Assembly: GCF_007830735.1 (NCBI RefSeq)
Contig: NZ_VLLN01000007.1
Span: 103,082 to 167,081 of the forward strand
Source: Geobacter argillaceus
GTDB lineage: Bacteria; Desulfobacterota; Desulfuromonadia; Geobacterales; DSM-12255
Reading direction: 5' to 3'
Length of the DNA stretch: 64,000 nucleotides
Shown here one piece after another: positions 18,771-27,282 of this stretch; position 1 is the first letter of the stretch; each line of letters starts with the position of its first letter. Below the pieces are notes generated by a model that made no database searches, had not been told where the DNA came from, and saw only the letters and a list, made by a program, of their open reading frames with translations. Made by a program: the position numbers and the translations under genes.

Positions 18771-20258
18771 TTAACTTCTTCCGGTAGCCCTGCGGGCCAC
18801 CCCTGTTCCAAAACGGCCTGCCAGTTCCGAGAAGACAGTGTCATCGAATCTCTTCATCGTAAGGACCAGCATCTCGATTGCGTTCATTTCGTTAACGACG
18901 TTGGCGTATCCCTGTTGCGCCGTGGTCAGAAGGACCCTTGTCCTGTTGGTCAACTGATCGACGTTTTTCATTCCGTCGAATAGCAATGCGAGCTGGCAGC
19001 TGCTGGGGCTGGCTCCCGCTTTGTTGTCCTTGTTCTGGGATTGGATCTGGGCGGAGAGGTTCTGTAGTTGGGTCGCCTCCTGCAGGAGGTCCAGCAGCAT
19101 GTAGTAGGCGAATGCCCTGGCTGTTACTGCGGAAAGCTTGCCGATTACCTCTCCCTCGGTATTGGTGGCGATGGCGGTTTTCAGCACAAGGCTGATGGAG
19201 AGGGGAGTTGCGTTGAGAAACGGCACGTCGTTGGCCGCGTCGAGGGTCTGTTTTGCTTTCATCTTCGTCGATATCGTCTGCATCCTGGTTGAGACGTATT
19301 GCATGAGATTCGCGTTGGCGTCCGTTATGGTGCTGCATACTCCGGCTGAATCCTTCCCCTGGGCCGAGCCGTCGATGAAGGTATCGAAATCGGTATTCTT
19401 GTCGCAGGGGGGGATGTAGCTGGCGACATAGGTGCTGTTCGTCGTGGTGGGAGACTGAACTACCACGTCGCCGATGAACCCCCGGATGAGCTTCACGTAG
19501 TTGGCGTTCATCCCTTTCTTTGTGGCCAGGTTGTCGAGCACCGAGCCACCCCCGAAGATATCGGTGATGTCGCTGGGACAACCTGCCGTACCTCCCTGGG
19601 ATGCCTGGGCAACGACGTTGCCGACCGGTGGCGCGTTCCCCATGGCGGAATTCATCACCGCCGTAAGGTTTGTTTTCGAGGTCTGATAGAGATCATTGAC
19701 GCCGCTCGATACCATGAAGTCGTTCATGGAATTGCTCATCTCGTTTTTCACGCTTTGGCTCATGATCGGCGAGAAGGGTTCGGATGCGACGGCGACGAGG
19801 GCTTTTGCCGCCTTGCAGTCGTTCAACTGGATATTGTTCAGGCGGTCCGCGATCGCCTCCAGGGACTTGATGGTGTCCGATACCTGTGGCGCCAGGGTCT
19901 TCATGGCAATGTCGAAGGCTGCTGCCGGCGCTGCCGACAGAATCCGCTGCAACTTCTGGACGAGGTAATCGACATTCATGAAGCTGAAGCCCCCCAGAAA
20001 GGCGTCGATTCCGCCGCAGCCGCTCTTGATCGAGGGCATGGTGACGGTGACCGGGTAGTCAGTGCCATTGGGCCAGCGGGCGGAAAAGCTTCCGCCGGTA
20101 TAGTAGCCGCGCTTTGCCCCCTCGTAGTAGCTGGGGGAGGTCGAGGTTTTCTGGGTCATCCAGTCATCGACCCAGCCGCTCCATGACAGTGCGGGCATTG
20201 TGGCTATCGAAAGGGCGAGAGTTGCTGCAATAGTTTTCTTTGCTGTTTGTTGTTTCAC
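18771..20258 (-). CDS. traH: F-type conjugal transfer protein TraH
   Basis: A 495-residue secreted protein. The start is GTG 20258, preceded by AAAGGAGGTGA; a longer frame to 20375 is not needed. A signal peptide (TIAATLALSIATMPALSWS) precedes the TraH segment SGCGGIDAFLGGFSFMN and a coiled-coil C-terminus. TraH works in the periplasm and outer membrane in pilus assembly of F-type type IV secretion. The gene is complete although its neighbours are damaged. Confidence 0.85.
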   Translation of the reverse strand: MKQQTAKKTIAATLALSIATMPALSWSGWVDDWMTQKTSTSPSYYEGAKRGYYTGGSFSARWPNGTDYPVTVTMPSIKSGCGGIDAFLGGFSFMNVDYLVQKLQRILSAAPAAAFDIAMKTLAPQVSDTIKSLEAIADRLNNIQLNDCKAAKALVAVASEPFSPIMSQSVKNEMSNSMNDFMVSSGVNDLYQTSKTNLTAVMNSAMGNAPPVGNVVAQASQGGTAGCPSDITDIFGGGSVLDNLATKKGMNANYVKLIRGFIGDVVVQSPTTTNSTYVASYIPPCDKNTDFDTFIDGSAQGKDSAGVCSTITDANANLMQYVSTRMQTISTKMKAKQTLDAANDVPFLNATPLSISLVLKTAIATNTEGEVIGKLSAVTARAFAYYMLLDLLQEATQLQNLSAQIQSQNKDNKAGASPSSCQLALLFDGMKNVDQLTNRTRVLLTTAQQGYANVVNEMNAIEMLVLTMKRFDDTVFSELAGRFGTGVARRATGRS

Positions 20259-20310
20259 TGTTGAATCACCTCCTTTCAACGGTTGCTTGAAGTCTCTTGT
20301 TCCAGATCCA

Positions 20311-20652
20311 TCACGGTCTGTCGAGGTTCGACGGCCTCTTCCTGACATCGAAGCCACCTCCTTTCTGGAAGTCATACAGGCTGAACTCCTCTGGAGTAAT
20401 CTCGTCTTTCAGCAGGCGCACCGCCCGATAGGTCTTGTCCTCGATCTCCTCGGCAGTTATCAGTCCGCTTGATACCGGGAAGGAATTCCGGTTGCCTTTC
20501 TGGATCAGGATCATCGTTGGAGTTATCTCGACGCCGAACCTTCCGGCCAAGCCAGGGCTTTCCTCGATGTTGATCTTTTTTACCTGCCAGCCGGTGGAGT
20601 TGGTGAACCAGTCGATGATCGGTTGTTGCTGCTGGCAGTACTGTAGCGACAT
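20311..20652 (-). pseudogene. TraF-like thioredoxin-fold conjugation protein, 5' truncated
   Basis: The 113 residues visible match the C-terminal thioredoxin domain of F-type TraF: YCQQQQPIIDWF, FGVEITPTMILIQKG and TYRAVRLLKDEITPEEFSLYDF. The signal sequence and N-terminal domain are missing, and the usual CxxC is cut to a single Cys (SLQYC). A TGA lies two codons before the first ATG. The upstream gene is simultaneously missing its own end, so an internal deletion fused the two. Confidence 0.75.
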
Positions 20653-21077
20653 CTTTCATGGAGAGGCTGGTAGCGCACCGGACATTCGCCGGCCAGGATC
20701 AGGTGACTGAAAACGTCTGAGATCTCCAGGGCGACGTACAGCGTGCCGTCTTCGGCGATCCGGGAAATTTCTCCTGCGACGTTTTTCCCACGCAGTTCCT
20801 TCAACTCCTCAGCTTCACGCATGACTTGCCGCTTTTGCAGTTCCAGTTCGACATGGTGGATGATGAAACGACGCACCTTGCTTTTGATAACCGCCGGGGA
20901 GAGATCAATCGGTTCCCCCTGATCCGGGAAAACGGTTATCTCCATCCTGTCTTCGATCCTGACAGCGAGGCTTTTTCGCAGGGCAACGGTCAATGCTCGA
21001 GTAATTGCGAACTTGATGACCTCCATCGCTTCGGCTTCCTGAAGTCCGTATTTTGTCAGGAGGTCAGCGGGGAGCAT
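20580..21077 (-). pseudogene. Unknown transfer-region gene, 3' truncated (NusA-N-like)
   Basis: Read from ATG 21077 (MLPADLLTKYGL), overlapping the end of the transglycosylase gene by 14 nt. About 140 residues look genuine. They include a helical N-terminus (AMEVIKFAITRALTVALRKS) and a beta-rich part GEISRIAEDGTLYVALEI ending GECPVRYQPLHER, which vaguely resembles the N-terminal domain of NusA. After about 20660 the frame reads out of phase through traF sequence, so the true C-terminus is lost. Confidence 0.5.
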
Positions 21078-21588
21078 GGCCAAAAACCGCTTCCCAGGGC
21101 GAGTCTTCCAGAGAACCGGCGGCAATTGCCACCTGCCTTTGTTCCTGCCGGGGACGCTGGAACGCTACCGGCTCTCGGCTCATCAGCCTGGCGATCCTGG
21201 ACGCGTACCTGTTCCGTTTCGACGGGGTGCGCGAGTTGTAGCAACCGACCGCGGCCCACGTGTAGCCATAGTCCTGAACGCACTGGGCGAGCACCCAGGC
21301 CCCGACCTTGACGTTGGTACAGGGATCGGCGAGCATTTCCCAGGGGATGCCCATCTTCCGCAGAGTAGGCGCCCATGAGGAGTTGATCTGCATGAGACCG
21401 AAGTCGTAGCTCCCGTTGGTGTTGTAGTTAACGGCAGCAGGGTTGAAGTTACTTTCCCCCTTGGAGATGGTCCAGAGGAGGCTGGGGGCGATGCCGTACA
21501 TGGCTCCTGCCTCCTCATAGCAGAAGGCGTTTGCCGAACCGCTGAAACCAATGGCTCCCAAGAGTATTGCCAGGATGAATCCACGCAT
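21064..21588 (-). CDS. Lytic transglycosylase of the conjugation apparatus
   Basis: A 174-residue SLT-family muramidase. A signal peptide (MRGFILAILLGAIGFSGSANA) precedes the catalytic Glu in SKGESNFNP (about residue 45) and FGLMQINSSW, a typical SLT motif. The last 30 residues are Gln/Arg-rich and atypical. Such enzymes open peptidoglycan for the transfer pilus. It heads the minus-strand remnant and overlaps the next gene. Confidence 0.85.
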   Translation of the reverse strand: MRGFILAILLGAIGFSGSANAFCYEEAGAMYGIAPSLLWTISKGESNFNPAAVNYNTNGSYDFGLMQINSSWAPTLRKMGIPWEMLADPCTNVKVGAWVLAQCVQDYGYTWAAVGCYNSRTPSKRNRYASRIARLMSREPVAFQRPRQEQRQVAIAAGSLEDSPWEAVFGHAPR

Positions 21589-21591
21589 AAT

Positions 21592-21620
21592 CCCCCCATG
21601 TATATAATCACGAGGGGGGG
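21592..21620 (-). promoter_or_regulatory. G/C-block hairpin masking the transglycosylase ribosome site
   Basis: On the minus strand a run of seven C (21614-21620) can pair with six G (21592-21597) that form the only ribosome-binding sequence before ATG 21588. Pairing would hide the site, giving low or conditional translation. The loop holds TGATTATATACA. Confidence 0.4.
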
Positions 21621-21746
21621 AAGGTGTTTTGGGCGATTCAAAGAAAAATTGGAAAAGAGTTATGCCGGGCTCGATTTGGTGTGGCGGTAAGAAAGGTTCG
21701 TTCGTTATTCAAGGTCTGTGGGAATCAGGAAGGTAGGTAAACGAAG

Positions 21747-21774
21747 AGGGCCGGGACGCCGTTGGCCCGGTCCT
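21747..21774 (-). terminator. Hairpin downstream of the 21.8 kb gene, shared with its paralog
   Basis: Minus-strand AGGACCGGG, loop CCAACGGCGT, then CCCGGCCCT. The paralog at 43054 is followed by a hairpin with nearly the same ten-base loop (CCAACGACGT). No long T-run follows. Confidence 0.5.
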
Positions 21775-21794
21775 GTATGATTTGAAAAGAATGA

Positions 21795-22154
21795 TTACTT
21801 TGCGGGTTGTACCAGCAGGGCGGAATTTTCCTTCTTGGCGATGTCGCCCACCTTTATTTCACCTTTGACGATTTCCGCTTCGAAATAGTGTTCGCCCATA
21901 AAGCCAATAACTTTAACCTGTCCCACTTCTTTCTGTTGCTGGGCCTTACCGCTCAGACGATAGACAGGAAGAACGTCGCCGACTGCGATTTCCTTTTGTG
22001 CTTCCACGTTACTGCTATGGAAGAGATGCACCTTGTTGCCCATCTTCATGACAACCTCGCTCTTCGCCTTTTTGCCGGCGGCGTAGACGGTCAGAGGTGC
22101 GGCAACCATTACCAACAGGGTTAATATGGGGATAATTCTGGCGATTCTTTTCAT
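21795..22154 (-). CDS. Small periplasmic protein, paralog 1 of a three-member family
   Basis: A 119-residue protein with a signal peptide (MKRIARIIPILTLLVMVAAP, cleaved near VYA-AG). The mature part is beta-rich: VVMKMGNKVHLFHSSNVEAQ, DVLPVYRLSG, GFMGEHYFEAEIVKGEIKVGD. It is nearly identical in layout to the protein at 43054 and more distantly related to the lipoprotein at 44813. The repeated short strands suggest a small beta-barrel of the kind found in envelope secretion or efflux accessory proteins. I recognise no named family. Context places it with metal-stress genes. Confidence 0.8.
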   Translation of the reverse strand: MKRIARIIPILTLLVMVAAPLTVYAAGKKAKSEVVMKMGNKVHLFHSSNVEAQKEIAVGDVLPVYRLSGKAQQQKEVGQVKVIGFMGEHYFEAEIVKGEIKVGDIAKKENSALLVQPAK

Positions 22155-22289
22155 TTTCTGCCTCCTTAGTGTATTTTGCTAATCTAAATGAAGACTATAT
22201 CATATAAACGATAAAATTCATGAACGCGCTCCTAAATATTTTCAATATGCTTGGGCACTAAACCCTATGGGAAGATGATTGGCCAGTTG

Positions 22290-22466
22290 TCAGCAGTGTT
22301 TCCCGCAGTCTTCGGTCTGCATGATGAAGGAACAAATCCTCTGCGTTCCCTGATGAGCAAGGATTGCAGCCGGTTTTGCGAGCGTCAGGGAGAGTACGAT
22401 GACTGACAAAATAAGCAATTTTAAGCCAAGCAACTTTTCCACGAATTTAACAGGTAAATCTTTCAT
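22290..22466 (-). CDS. 58-residue Cys-containing secreted peptide
   Basis: Starts MKDLPVKFVE at 22466 behind AAGGAG. A hydrophobic segment LLGLKLLILSVIVLSLTLA ends in a plausible cleavage site (PAAILA-HQ). The short mature part ICSFIMQTEDCGKHC has three Cys and one His, suggesting metal binding or disulfides. It is too short for ordinary gene calls. The RBS, signal peptide and codon frame support it. It lies between two minus-strand genes of the metal region and may share their transcript. Confidence 0.6.
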   Translation of the reverse strand: MKDLPVKFVEKLLGLKLLILSVIVLSLTLAKPAAILAHQGTQRICSFIMQTEDCGKHC

Positions 22467-22919
22467 GTTTGTTGTCTCCTTTACTGCTTTGTTAATGAGA
22501 ATGGCCGCCGCTTGTGCCGCTTACGTTTCCGCCTCCATACTGTGGCCGATCATAATCGCGGGTGTGATCCAGATGTTTTCCGTCAAGGAAATCAATTACT
22601 GCGCAACCGGAGAGAACGGAAAGGTTGCTTGAAAGAAGAAACGCCAACAATATTCTTTTCCTGCTGCCTCCTGATGCGCGTTGAAATCTATTTCAATTAT
22701 TCAGCGAGAAAAAGCGGGCGTACCCCAACAAAGGAGTATTTAAAACAGGGTACGCCCCATTACATCGGGATGTTGCGCACCCTAAGGAGGCTGAAAAGGA
22801 GTGCGCTCGAAGCATTTTTACAGCAAAAATGGAACAGAGCTTTTTGCCGGCAGGGAGTACACCAGCTGCCGGCAAGGGCCGGGTAGTATCCCCGGCCCCT
22901 ATGAGCATGCGTTCCGTCA
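22467..22919. other. Gene-free stretch with three hairpins
   Basis: About 450 bp with no supported gene. It holds GGGCGTACCC/GGGTACGCCC (22716-22725 with 22748-22757), TTGCCGGCAG/CTGCCGGCAA (22844-22853 with 22866-22875) and GGGCCGGG/CCCGGCCC (22876-22883 with 22891-22898). None has a good T-run on the minus strand. They could be an RNA-processing or repeat element between genes. Confidence 0.45.
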
Positions 22920-23237
22920 TTAACTGAGGCAACAATTAGGAAGACCATATTTATCTGCAACCAGCTTGATCTTGCTCTTCAACTCTTTGATATCCGCTTC
23001 AAGGTCGTTTACTTTGCGAATATCTATTCCTTCGTAGCCGTACTGTTCGCGCAGTTCGCGCTCTTTTGCCTTCAGTGTGCTTGACAGTGGTGCCGTTTCC
23101 TGGCTGAACTGCTGAACGACCTGCTTATCGGTACATTTGGCACTGCTGCAGCATGAGCCATCTGCCGAAGCTGATACGGCGCCAACAGACAAAATCCCCA
23201 TTGTCATTGCAATCCCGACGATCATGATCTTTTTCAT
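22920..23237 (-). CDS. Cys-rich periplasmic coiled-coil protein
   Basis: A 105-residue protein read from ATG 23237 (MKKIMIVGIAMTMGILSVGA) behind AAAGGAG; the frame extends further up but homologous features begin here. After signal cleavage it has SCCSSAKC, a helical heptad region (LKAKERELREQYGYEG ... DLEADIKELKSKIKL) and a terminal LPNCCLS. The Cys pairs at both ends and the central helix recall periplasmic metal-responsive proteins of the ZraP/CpxP sort, although the family signature is not seen. A sigma-54-like promoter is about 65 bp upstream. Confidence 0.75.
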   Translation of the reverse strand: MKKIMIVGIAMTMGILSVGAVSASADGSCCSSAKCTDKQVVQQFSQETAPLSSTLKAKERELREQYGYEGIDIRKVNDLEADIKELKSKIKLVADKYGLPNCCLS

Positions 23238-23302
23238 TGTCTTCTCTCCTTTGAGTAGATTCGTTGTGTCAGGCGTGAGCCCGTTTGTTATGATTAACCC
23301 TA

Positions 23303-23317
23303 TCAACTTGCATGCCA
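23303..23317 (-). promoter_or_regulatory. Sigma-54 (-24/-12) promoter for the 23.2 kb gene
   Basis: Minus-strand TGGCATGCAAGTTGA has the -24 TGGCATG and a -12 TTGA at the correct spacing. About 85 bp upstream on the same strand (23399-23412) is one GAATATGCTAC half-site, identical over 11 bp to the enhancer-like palindrome at 41238. Confidence 0.6.
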
Positions 23318-23511
23318 CTTTTTAATACACTTGATAAGGTATCGTAAAAGCTAGCCAAACTGTAATTGTGTGTTGGCTGGATTGATTGTTTTGATAACGA
23401 ATATGCTACAGTGCTTCTATGGAAACGGAGGATTTTCTGCAGTTATGCATTAAGGAATGGATGTCGTGATATATTTAGAGCGGATACACTGGCTTGGACA
23501 AGGGGGTGCTG

Positions 23512-24474
23512 GTGAACAAACAAAACGGGACTCGAAGCAAGATCATTTTCCTGGCTTGCGTGATCGGAATAATCGCTCTGCTGCATTACCTGACGCCGAC
23601 CGAGCCGCATACCTATCACAAGCTGCATATCATCCTCAGAAAGCTATACTTTCTGCCGCCGGTCATGGCAGCTGCCTGGTTCGGGCTGAGGGGGGCGTGC
23701 GTAACGGCATTGGTTGTCAGTTTGCTCTTTATCATGCACGCGTTTTTGGATTGGCCGGGCAACTACATGGAACAGGCAAACCAGGTTGGAGAGTTGGCAG
23801 GATTCTGGGTGGCAGGGGTTATCCCTGGTTGGCTGTTCGATCGGCAACGGACACTTCTTCGGGAACTCGCCAATGCCAATGAGGAGACTCTTCTTGGTCT
23901 GGTCTCGGCGCTGGATCTTCGCGAGCACAACACCCGCCTGCATTCACAGCGGGTAAGGGAATATACCGAGCTGATTGCCAGCCGGTTCGGCGTCGATGAA
24001 AAGACTCGGCGAGAGATCGGTTTCGGCGCGTTGCTGCACGATGTGGGGAAAATCGCCGTGCCCGACCATATTCTCTTGAAACCCGGCAAACTGACTGATG
24101 AAGAGTGGCAGGAGATGCGCAAACATCCGGACGCAGGATACAGGATAGTGAAGCGTATAGGCTTTCTCAAGGACGCAGCGGAGATGGTTCATGCCCACCA
24201 CGAACGGTACGACGGCAAGGGATACCCCTCTGGCCTGAAGGGGGAGGAAATTCCCTTGGGGGCGAGGCTGTTCGTTGTGGCTGACGTATATGACGCACTG
24301 ACCTCACATCGCCCCTACAGATCGCCACTGTCATACGAAGAGGCCGCGACCGAGATACTGAGCCAGAAAGGCAAGCAGTTTGATCCCGCTGCTGTGGCGA
24401 CATTTTTGGCGATACCACCTGAGGAACTGCGAATAATTGCTGAACGCTATCGGGACAGCAATAATGGCCTTTAG
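23512..24474 (+). CDS. Membrane-bound HD-GYP phosphodiesterase
   Basis: A 320-residue protein. GTG 23512 has AAGGGGG in good spacing; TTG 23494 is the longest alternative. The N-terminal 110 residues form a multi-helix membrane sensor (LLHYLTP, LRKLYFLP, AAAWFGLRG). The C-terminal HD-GYP domain has HDVGKIAVPDH, HHERYDGKGYPSGL and VADVYDALTSHRPYR, so it should hydrolyse c-di-GMP. The sensor half matches that of the histidine kinase at 32577, suggesting both read the same signal. It is divergent from the Cys-rich protein gene. Confidence 0.9.
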   Translation: MNKQNGTRSKIIFLACVIGIIALLHYLTPTEPHTYHKLHIILRKLYFLPPVMAAAWFGLRGACVTALVVSLLFIMHAFLDWPGNYMEQANQVGELAGFWVAGVIPGWLFDRQRTLLRELANANEETLLGLVSALDLREHNTRLHSQRVREYTELIASRFGVDEKTRREIGFGALLHDVGKIAVPDHILLKPGKLTDEEWQEMRKHPDAGYRIVKRIGFLKDAAEMVHAHHERYDGKGYPSGLKGEEIPLGARLFVVADVYDALTSHRPYRSPLSYEEAATEILSQKGKQFDPAAVATFLAIPPEELRIIAERYRDSNNGL

Positions 24475-24492
24475 AATTTACTCCGCTGATAT

Positions 24493-25755
24493 CTACGGAG
24501 TTCCGGCTTTTGCCAGTTTAAACAGTATCCGGTAATCATCGCCGAACTTGCAGAGCCCCCGGCAATGCTCCTCAAGGTCTGAAAATAGGATGTACTTGAG
24601 TCCAATGCAGCTGCTATTCCTGAACGAAGGACGCTTGAGTTGCGCAAGTACCTCCTTTTCCCGTGTATCTGGGGCCACCAGGAAGAAATCATATTGTTTG
24701 TCGCCGAGAGAAGATGCCAGGTCCATTAGTCTCAGAATGCCGGAATAGATTGAGGTGCTCTTTTCGACTTCAAAGGCGCATTCGATCTGCTTGGTATCCC
24801 TTGTTACCCATATGACGTCGATCAGCGACACGGTTCGTGACACCTCCGGACTAAAATTCAGTCGCGGAAGCTCGGGGAGCGTAAGGGATTGCAGCGAACG
24901 ACCGTTCAGCGACTTGCTCCGGTCATTGGTTGCGACAAAAACATCGTATCCCAGGTCACGGCCGATTTCTGTTAGCATGAACTGTATTCTCAGATGCTCA
25001 TTCTCTTCTCGTAACTCCTCCTGCACTTCCTGGTGTCTCTTTTCCAGCGCCTTGTCCAACTTTCCCTTCTCGAACTCCAAGGCGGTTTCCCAGTTCTGAC
25101 CCAGAGAAATCTTTCCCACGCCGACATCGAACAGCAGGCCGGATATCGCTCCCAAATCCTTGGATAGCGCCGGATTCAGACCCTCATTAGCTTTGATGAT
25201 GATTTCCCTCATCTCAAGGTAGTTTGTCCAGGAGCCCAGCTTCTTCTTTTCATCAAAAACCGAGTTGAAACCGTTCAGCATGGCAGTATTGAACGGGGGC
25301 ATCAGGGTTGGATGAAGGAAATAGAGAATGTTAGCGACGGCCGGTCCAAGACCCTTGATCTTGCAGCCATCGAGTGAGATGATTTCTTTTATCAACCTGT
25401 CGGCAGATCCGGCTGAGAGACACGACTCCAGGAAGGAACCAAAAGCCCGTTTGTTGTCCTCATTCTCGTAAATGTCGGGTATGCGGAGCTTCGGCTTCCA
25501 GTAGAACGGATGCGCCGCGCCCTCGAAGACTTGCTTCTGCTCAGTAATGCACATAAGAACGAATTCAAGCGGAGATCCTTTGAAGTCACATCCGAAGGTT
25601 CCGACTTTTATCGCCTCCACGATGGTCATCACCCCTCGCCGGATGGAGCGGAATGCCTTCATCCGGGTGACGTTGTCAATGAACCATGTATTGTAGACCG
25701 ACTCCTGGTCAGTCTTGTAACGTATGGCAAGAGCGTTAAGATTGGTTATAGTCAT
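24493..25755 (-). CDS. Probable PD-(D/E)XK nuclease-like protein, orphan
   Basis: A 420-residue cytoplasmic protein. The N-terminal half contains a helix-hairpin-helix-like [18 protein letters not shown] coiled coil ([20 protein letters not shown]) follows, and the C-terminal half has [11 protein letters not shown] then [19 protein letters not shown], which fits the D-x(n)-ExE/K arrangement of restriction-type nucleases. No methyltransferase is adjacent, so it may be a solitary restriction or repair enzyme. It converges with the HD-GYP gene 18 bp away. Confidence 0.6.
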   Translation of the reverse strand: MTITNLNALAIRYKTDQESVYNTWFIDNVTRMKAFRSIRRGVMTIVEAIKVGTFGCDFKGSPLEFVLMCITEQKQVFEGAAHPFYWKPKLRIPDIYENEDNKRAFGSFLESCLSAGSADRLIKEIISLDGCKIKGLGPAVANILYFLHPTLMPPFNTAMLNGFNSVFDEKKKLGSWTNYLEMREIIIKANEGLNPALSKDLGAISGLLFDVGVGKISLGQNWETALEFEKGKLDKALEKRHQEVQEELREENEHLRIQFMLTEIGRDLGYDVFVATNDRSKSLNGRSLQSLTLPELPRLNFSPEVSRTVSLIDVIWVTRDTKQIECAFEVEKSTSIYSGILRLMDLASSLGDKQYDFFLVAPDTREKEVLAQLKRPSFRNSSCIGLKYILFSDLEEHCRGLCKFGDDYRILFKLAKAGTP

Positions 25756-25949
25756 AAGTGAAGCTCAATCCCTTCATTTAATCGGCTTTAAAGGTTTTCT
25801 GAAGACTAGACCATAATGGTATGGAGGTAAGTCGTAGCGGTTTTGTTCGTTGAAATGAAATCCGGCTTCTTTTCCCTTATGACTTTTAGGCACGACTGAG
25901 ACGAAGCTATGTGAGAGTATAGATTGACTCGCAGTCAAAGTTCTCGGCC

Positions 25950-26975
25950 TTATTTGGCTGTATAGATTATGCTGTATTTGAACGTGGCCGGATCAAGCCA
26001 GTCAATGACCTTACCGCCTAAGCGGGCATAGGGATACATCAAATAGTTAACCGGACCGCCCGGCTGTGGCGGGTTCAAGGTGAGATCCCGGCCGACAGAG
26101 AGCTTCACCCGGCACGGATCGATGCCACCCCAGAAGTAGGCCCGATACTCGGCAGTTTTGGCGTCTGACAGCGTGAGCTTTTCCGTCAGCATCGCCTTAC
26201 GCACATCGGCGGCGTCAACCGGCACCCAGCCGTACCCCGGAAGGTAGAATTCCGCCCAGCAATGCTGCCAGGTTGTGACATCTTCACGATCCTTTTTACC
26301 CATGCGGATTCCGAATACCTCCCGCGCCGGCACCCCCGCCGCTCTTGCCAGGGTCACAAAAACTGAATGGATATCGGCGCATTTTCCACCCGGATTCGCC
26401 AACAGCGAGCACACATCACCTGTGCCACAACCACGGGTTTTGGGATCTCGAAAAGTGTTCTCGCAGGTCCAGTCATAAACAGCCTTCGCCTTCTCCAGCA
26501 CTGATTTTTTACCGGCAGTAATCTTTGCCGCCAACTTGCCAACCTCGCCATCAATCGGCCCAAGTTTTGAAGCCTGCAGGTAGAGGGCATAATCTGCCTG
26601 ATCCCAGGCAGTTTCCTTGGCCGGGAAATCCCGCCGGATTACTTCGTTGCGTTTTGCCCGGAATGAAAAATTTACCTTGCGGCTGGTCGTTCCTTTGTCC
26701 CAGCGGACATACAGCATGGGAGTACTGTAGATATTGTCGGTATAAACTGCTGAGGCCGCATAATCACCTGAAACTTTTACATCGGTGATTTCCTGGTCCT
26801 TATCCGACACCGGATAGGGTATCCAAAGTTCTGCCGGGTCTCCGGAATTGTGGGAAGAAAGGTCAACAGTCATGCTAATTGTTCCGGAATGGCTTTTTAA
26901 CGGCGCTGTATACGCCGGACCGGCTACCAGAATAATTAGCGTGCTGAGAACGGAAAGTGATGTGAAAAACCGCAT
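25950..26975 (-). CDS. Secreted transglutaminase-like protein
   Basis: A 341-residue protein with a signal peptide (MRFFTSLSVLSTLIILVAGP). The transglutaminase-like core has Cys in GGKCADIHSVF (about 205), His in TWQHCWAEFYLPG (about 245) and Asp in VPVDAADV, the Cys-His-Asp triad. An N-terminal beta domain precedes it. Bacterial members act as periplasmic proteases or peptide ligases. It is divergent from the 27.3 kb operon, and the palindrome at 27118 lies between them. Confidence 0.88.
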   Translation of the reverse strand: MRFFTSLSVLSTLIILVAGPAYTAPLKSHSGTISMTVDLSSHNSGDPAELWIPYPVSDKDQEITDVKVSGDYAASAVYTDNIYSTPMLYVRWDKGTTSRKVNFSFRAKRNEVIRRDFPAKETAWDQADYALYLQASKLGPIDGEVGKLAAKITAGKKSVLEKAKAVYDWTCENTFRDPKTRGCGTGDVCSLLANPGGKCADIHSVFVTLARAAGVPAREVFGIRMGKKDREDVTTWQHCWAEFYLPGYGWVPVDAADVRKAMLTEKLTLSDAKTAEYRAYFWGGIDPCRVKLSVGRDLTLNPPQPGGPVNYLMYPYARLGGKVIDWLDPATFKYSIIYTAK

Positions 26976-27117
26976 GGCTGTACCTCTGAAGTGAGAATTC
27001 TAAACTCATTTACATACCTGATGTGCTTGTTCAGGTCAAATAGTTAATATCGATTTAATGCATAAAGTATATCGATAATACCAATAACCGGCAGCGCAGC
27101 AATTGGGCAAATGAGTA

Positions 27118-27145
27118 GAATATTCTTCATCGATGGAGGATATTC
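27118..27145. promoter_or_regulatory. 28-bp palindrome, candidate NtrC-type enhancer (site 1)
   Basis: Left arm GAATATTCTTCATC and right arm GATGGAGGATATTC are inverted copies with two mismatches and no spacer. Its centre lies about 96 bp upstream of the -24 element at 27227. The left arm recurs exactly at 35087, and a related palindrome is at 41238. Confidence 0.75.
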
Positions 27146-27226
27146 CGCTGTAGCCAGCGGGTTAAGTTGATGGCAATATATGTAATAAATAAACGATAAT
27201 AGCTAGTTACAAAGCAGGGACTGCCC

Positions 27227-27241
27227 TGGCATGTTCCTTGA
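27227..27241 (+). promoter_or_regulatory. Sigma-54 promoter of the 27.3-35.1 kb operon
   Basis: TGGCATGTTCCTTGA: -24 TGGCATG and -12 TTGA, with 10 bp between GG and GA. The predicted transcript start is near 27253, 30 bp before the ATG at 27283. Confidence 0.7.
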
Positions 27242-27282
27242 TAGTACTGGTGCATACGAGCAATGGTTCAATGGAGTCAACG

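Noticed and set aside
22399..22632. 77-codon plus-strand frame opposite the small Cys peptide
   Set aside because: The minus strand has a better ribosome site and a clear signal peptide; this frame lacks a ribosome site.
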